A stretch of 64,000 nt of DNA from the NCBI GenBank assembly GCA_964620915.1, contig CAZUKP010000009.1, positions 1-64,000 of the forward strand, read 5' to 3'. A program made the translations under genes and the position numbers. The notes under the pieces were generated by a model. That model had not been told where the DNA came from. It searched no databases and worked only from the letters and a program-made list of their open reading frames with translations. Shown here piece after piece: positions 62,112 to 64,000 of the stretch. Numbering within the stretch: position 1 is the first letter of the stretch; each line of letters opens with the position of its first letter. The stretch comes from Hyphomicrobium_A sp964620915 (GTDB lineage Bacteria; Pseudomonadota; Alphaproteobacteria; Rhizobiales; Hyphomicrobiaceae).

Positions 62112-62316
62112 GGGAGAGGAGCCGAATGCGGCGGCAGCGACAGCCCCCTGAGTTAGAATCTGGGTAAACGCGGTCTGACGCTCGGCACTCGGCCCCTCTT
62201 GCCGCATAGCGCGCTTGTTCAACGATCCCGTCGACTGCTGACAATCGATCGTAACGGTCGGGTGCGCGCTGGCCGGGCTTGTCAGCGAACGGTTCCCTGC
62301 TATCGCAGAGACATTC

Positions 62317-62940
62317 ATGAACAACACAGCAAGGTGCATTCTCGCCGGATTGTCATTTTGTCTGGTCGGACCGATGTTTGCGTTCGCTCAAGCAGCGGAT
62401 GCAGGCGATGCTGTTGCGAAAGAGACGACCGCCAAGCCGGCAAAACAAAGCTTGCGTGACAGGCTGAACTCGCGCGGACCGAACCATCAGCGGCTAGATC
62501 CTTTGGTTGGGGAATGGCACACTGCGGTTCGGGAGTGGACGAGCGCTGAAGGTGAGGCGATTGAACTTACCGGCACGGCGGAGTGCCGCTGGACGCTCGA
62601 CGGCAGATTTCTAGAGGAGCATGCGGAAGTCGCAACGCCGCAAGGAGGGCCTCGTCGCAGTATTCGGTACATCTGCTATGATCGAGGCTCGGAACTGTAT
62701 GAGATGGTCCGGATGACCAATGCAGCGACGGCGATATTCACTGAGCGCGGCCGCTATGATCCAGACTCAAACATTTTTCGGACGACAGGAACCCGCGTTA
62801 ATCCGGTCTCCGGCGTGGTGTATCTAACAAGCACCGAACTGAAGATCGAATCCCCGGATCGACACACGTTGACCGCCTACATCACTAAAATCAATGGTGT
62901 GCGCTGGAAGCAGCTCGAAACGATCTACACACGAAAATGA
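62317..62940 (+). CDS. exported DUF1579 family protein
   Basis: A 207-residue protein with a signal peptide (MNNTARCILAGLSFCLVGPMFAFA|QA) and a DUF1579 domain from about residue 60: LDPLVGEWHTAVREWTS, GTAECRWTLDGRFLEEHA and SIRYICYDRGSELYEMVRM. This is a lipocalin-like beta-barrel family of unknown ligand. It lies downstream of the duplicated charged proteins on the same strand. Confidence 0.85.
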   Translation: MNNTARCILAGLSFCLVGPMFAFAQAADAGDAVAKETTAKPAKQSLRDRLNSRGPNHQRLDPLVGEWHTAVREWTSAEGEAIELTGTAECRWTLDGRFLEEHAEVATPQGGPRRSIRYICYDRGSELYEMVRMTNAATAIFTERGRYDPDSNIFRTTGTRVNPVSGVVYLTSTELKIESPDRHTLTAYITKINGVRWKQLETIYTRK

Positions 62941-63011
62941 AAGCTTTTTGGTTAGAATTTGCAGAATGTCCACTCTGACCGAGTTCAAATGAGTCGAGCT
63001 GAAATCTCACG

Positions 63012-64000
63012 ATGGTAACCACGAAAAATGCGGGTGAGATGAAAGAGCCGTGGATGAGCGGCCTTGCCAGCAAGCTTGTCTTTGCCATCTATCTCGTTGT
63101 TGCAGTGGCGGTGCTGCTCGAAGTCACGATGCGAGGCTACTTCGCATGGCAGATTGGCCCCCGCGTCCTCGCCTACGGCACACCATGGTACCGCAACGAT
63201 TTTGGCGAACACCGCAAAGAACAACTGAAAAAGCAGTACAAACGGGAACTCGCGCAGTGGAACCAGAAGGAGCGTGAGATCGACTCGGTCGGCAGGCATA
63301 ACAATGCCAAGGGCGGCTATCACAAGTTCTTCCCGAACGAAGCCAAGTACATCAAGGACATCGATACCGGCGAAATCATTCCTGTCACGATCAACAGCTT
63401 TGGAATTCGGGGCAAAGAATACACAGTTGCAAAGCCCGATGACGTCATCCGGGTGTTAACACTCGGGGCCTCGTCGACGTTCGGTTACTACAACCGTGAC
63501 GACGAGACGTATCCTTATATGTTGGAGCAGCGGCTAAACGAGGCGTGTTCCGGACCGAAGCGCTTTGAGGTCATCAACTTTGCCATTCCTGACGCCCGTG
63601 CGGATGCAATTCGCGAAATGTTTGTGACCGAAGGTCTCGCACTCGATCCTGACGTCATCACGTTTTATGAGGGCCGCAACGATAGCCACCAGATCAAACA
63701 AATGGCGTTTCGCTCTCCTTCATCCAGGACGAGCGGGTCTAGCGATGCAATGCTTGATCTGTGGGGCAGCACAAAAAGCACTTTTCTCGTCGCGCGCTTT
63801 CTCGACGAAATGATGGACTATCGAGCTGAAGTGTCGGCAGGCGCTGCACTTGAGTCGCTCGACCGCATTGGTTCCAGAACGAGCAAGTCGTTTCTTTTAG
63901 ACCTCGAAGAGATCCGCAAGTTGGCGGAGCAGCGCAACATCTTATTCATCGTCGCGAACCAGCAAGCCAACTCCAAATCCTGGTTTGGGATACCAGCAGC
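63012..64000 (+). CDS. SGNH/GDSL-hydrolase-like membrane protein (5' part)
   Basis: At least 329 residues, continuing past the window edge. One N-terminal membrane segment (about residues 21-38, LVFAIYLVVAVAVLLEV) is followed by a charged coil. The SGNH-type nucleophile block is LTLGASSTFGYYN and the Asn block FYEGRND. It probably removes or adds acyl groups on an extracytoplasmic glycan. Its start ATG is at 63012. Carbamoyltransferase genes with SGNH proteins nearby are a recurrent combination, as far as I recall, so it may act with the gene at 59090. Confidence 0.85.
   Translation, partial: MVTTKNAGEMKEPWMSGLASKLVFAIYLVVAVAVLLEVTMRGYFAWQIGPRVLAYGTPWYRNDFGEHRKEQLKKQYKRELAQWNQKEREIDSVGRHNNAKGGYHKFFPNEAKYIKDIDTGEIIPVTINSFGIRGKEYTVAKPDDVIRVLTLGASSTFGYYNRDDETYPYMLEQRLNEACSGPKRFEVINFAIPDARADAIREMFVTEGLALDPDVITFYEGRNDSHQIKQMAFRSPSSRTSGSSDAMLDLWGSTKSTFLVARFLDEMMDYRAEVSAGAALESLDRIGSRTSKSFLLDLEEIRKLAEQRNILFIVANQQANSKSWFGIPA

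Overview
The window looks like a chromosomal segment of an alphaproteobacterium, most likely order Hyphomicrobiales (Rhizobiales). The evidence is the gene content and order. An HdaA-type DnaA-family regulator sits with ppk, ppx, an AI-2E-type permease and a CDP-alcohol phosphatidyltransferase beside DUF2066, purM and purN. guaB, rsmB and guaA are close together. glyQ and glyS are separate genes with a small membrane gene between them. GTG and TTG starts are frequent. I found no rRNA, tRNA, CRISPR array, transposase or integrase. Most of the window is ordinary core genome with a few accessory islands.

Layout. 0-4 kb: small secreted and SnoaL-like proteins, then two overlapping membrane GTPase genes. 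4-13 kb: an HTH protein with 6-phosphofructokinase 2, then the guanine nucleotide block (guaA, guaB) interleaved with tspO, a methyltransferase/ATP-grasp fusion, rsmB and a MAPEG protein. 13-20 kb: a MaoC hydratase, an acetyltransferase/deacetylase fusion, a TonB-like protein, an alpha/beta hydrolase overlapping prfC, and small proteins. 20-27 kb: tautomerase, an FAD-linked sugar-lactone-type oxidase, glycerate kinase, an NAD(P)-binding protein, and a divergent LysR/pirin pair with two inverted repeats. 27-33 kb: glyQ-small membrane protein-glyS, a DUF1223 protein, RNase D. 32-43 kb: a DnaJ-like protein, ppx, ppk, hda, AI-2E permease, CDP-alcohol transferase, DUF2066, purM, a membrane protein, purN. 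43-53 kb: cytochrome P450, a TPR lipoprotein, nsrR-nnrS with a 27-bp palindrome shared with fdxA, ndk, an ABC-F ATPase. 53-59 kb: a CYTH-CHAD gene broken by an in-frame amber codon, a candidate structured RNA of unrecognised family, a hemolysin III protein, DUF4186, an ABC exporter. 59-64 kb: an O-carbamoyltransferase, a tandem duplication producing two small, extremely charged exported proteins, a DUF1579 protein and the start of an SGNH-hydrolase-like membrane protein.

Functional links. guaB and guaA are consecutive steps from IMP to GMP, and purM and purN serve the same purine pathway. ppk and ppx make and break polyphosphate, and the broken CHAD gene would have encoded a polyphosphate-binding domain. 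nsrR, nnrS and fdxA look like a nitric-oxide response unit. The features that ordinary annotation explains least are the structured RNA near 55.5 kb, the duplicated charged proteins near 61-62 kb, and the two multi-domain fusion enzymes on either side of guaB.
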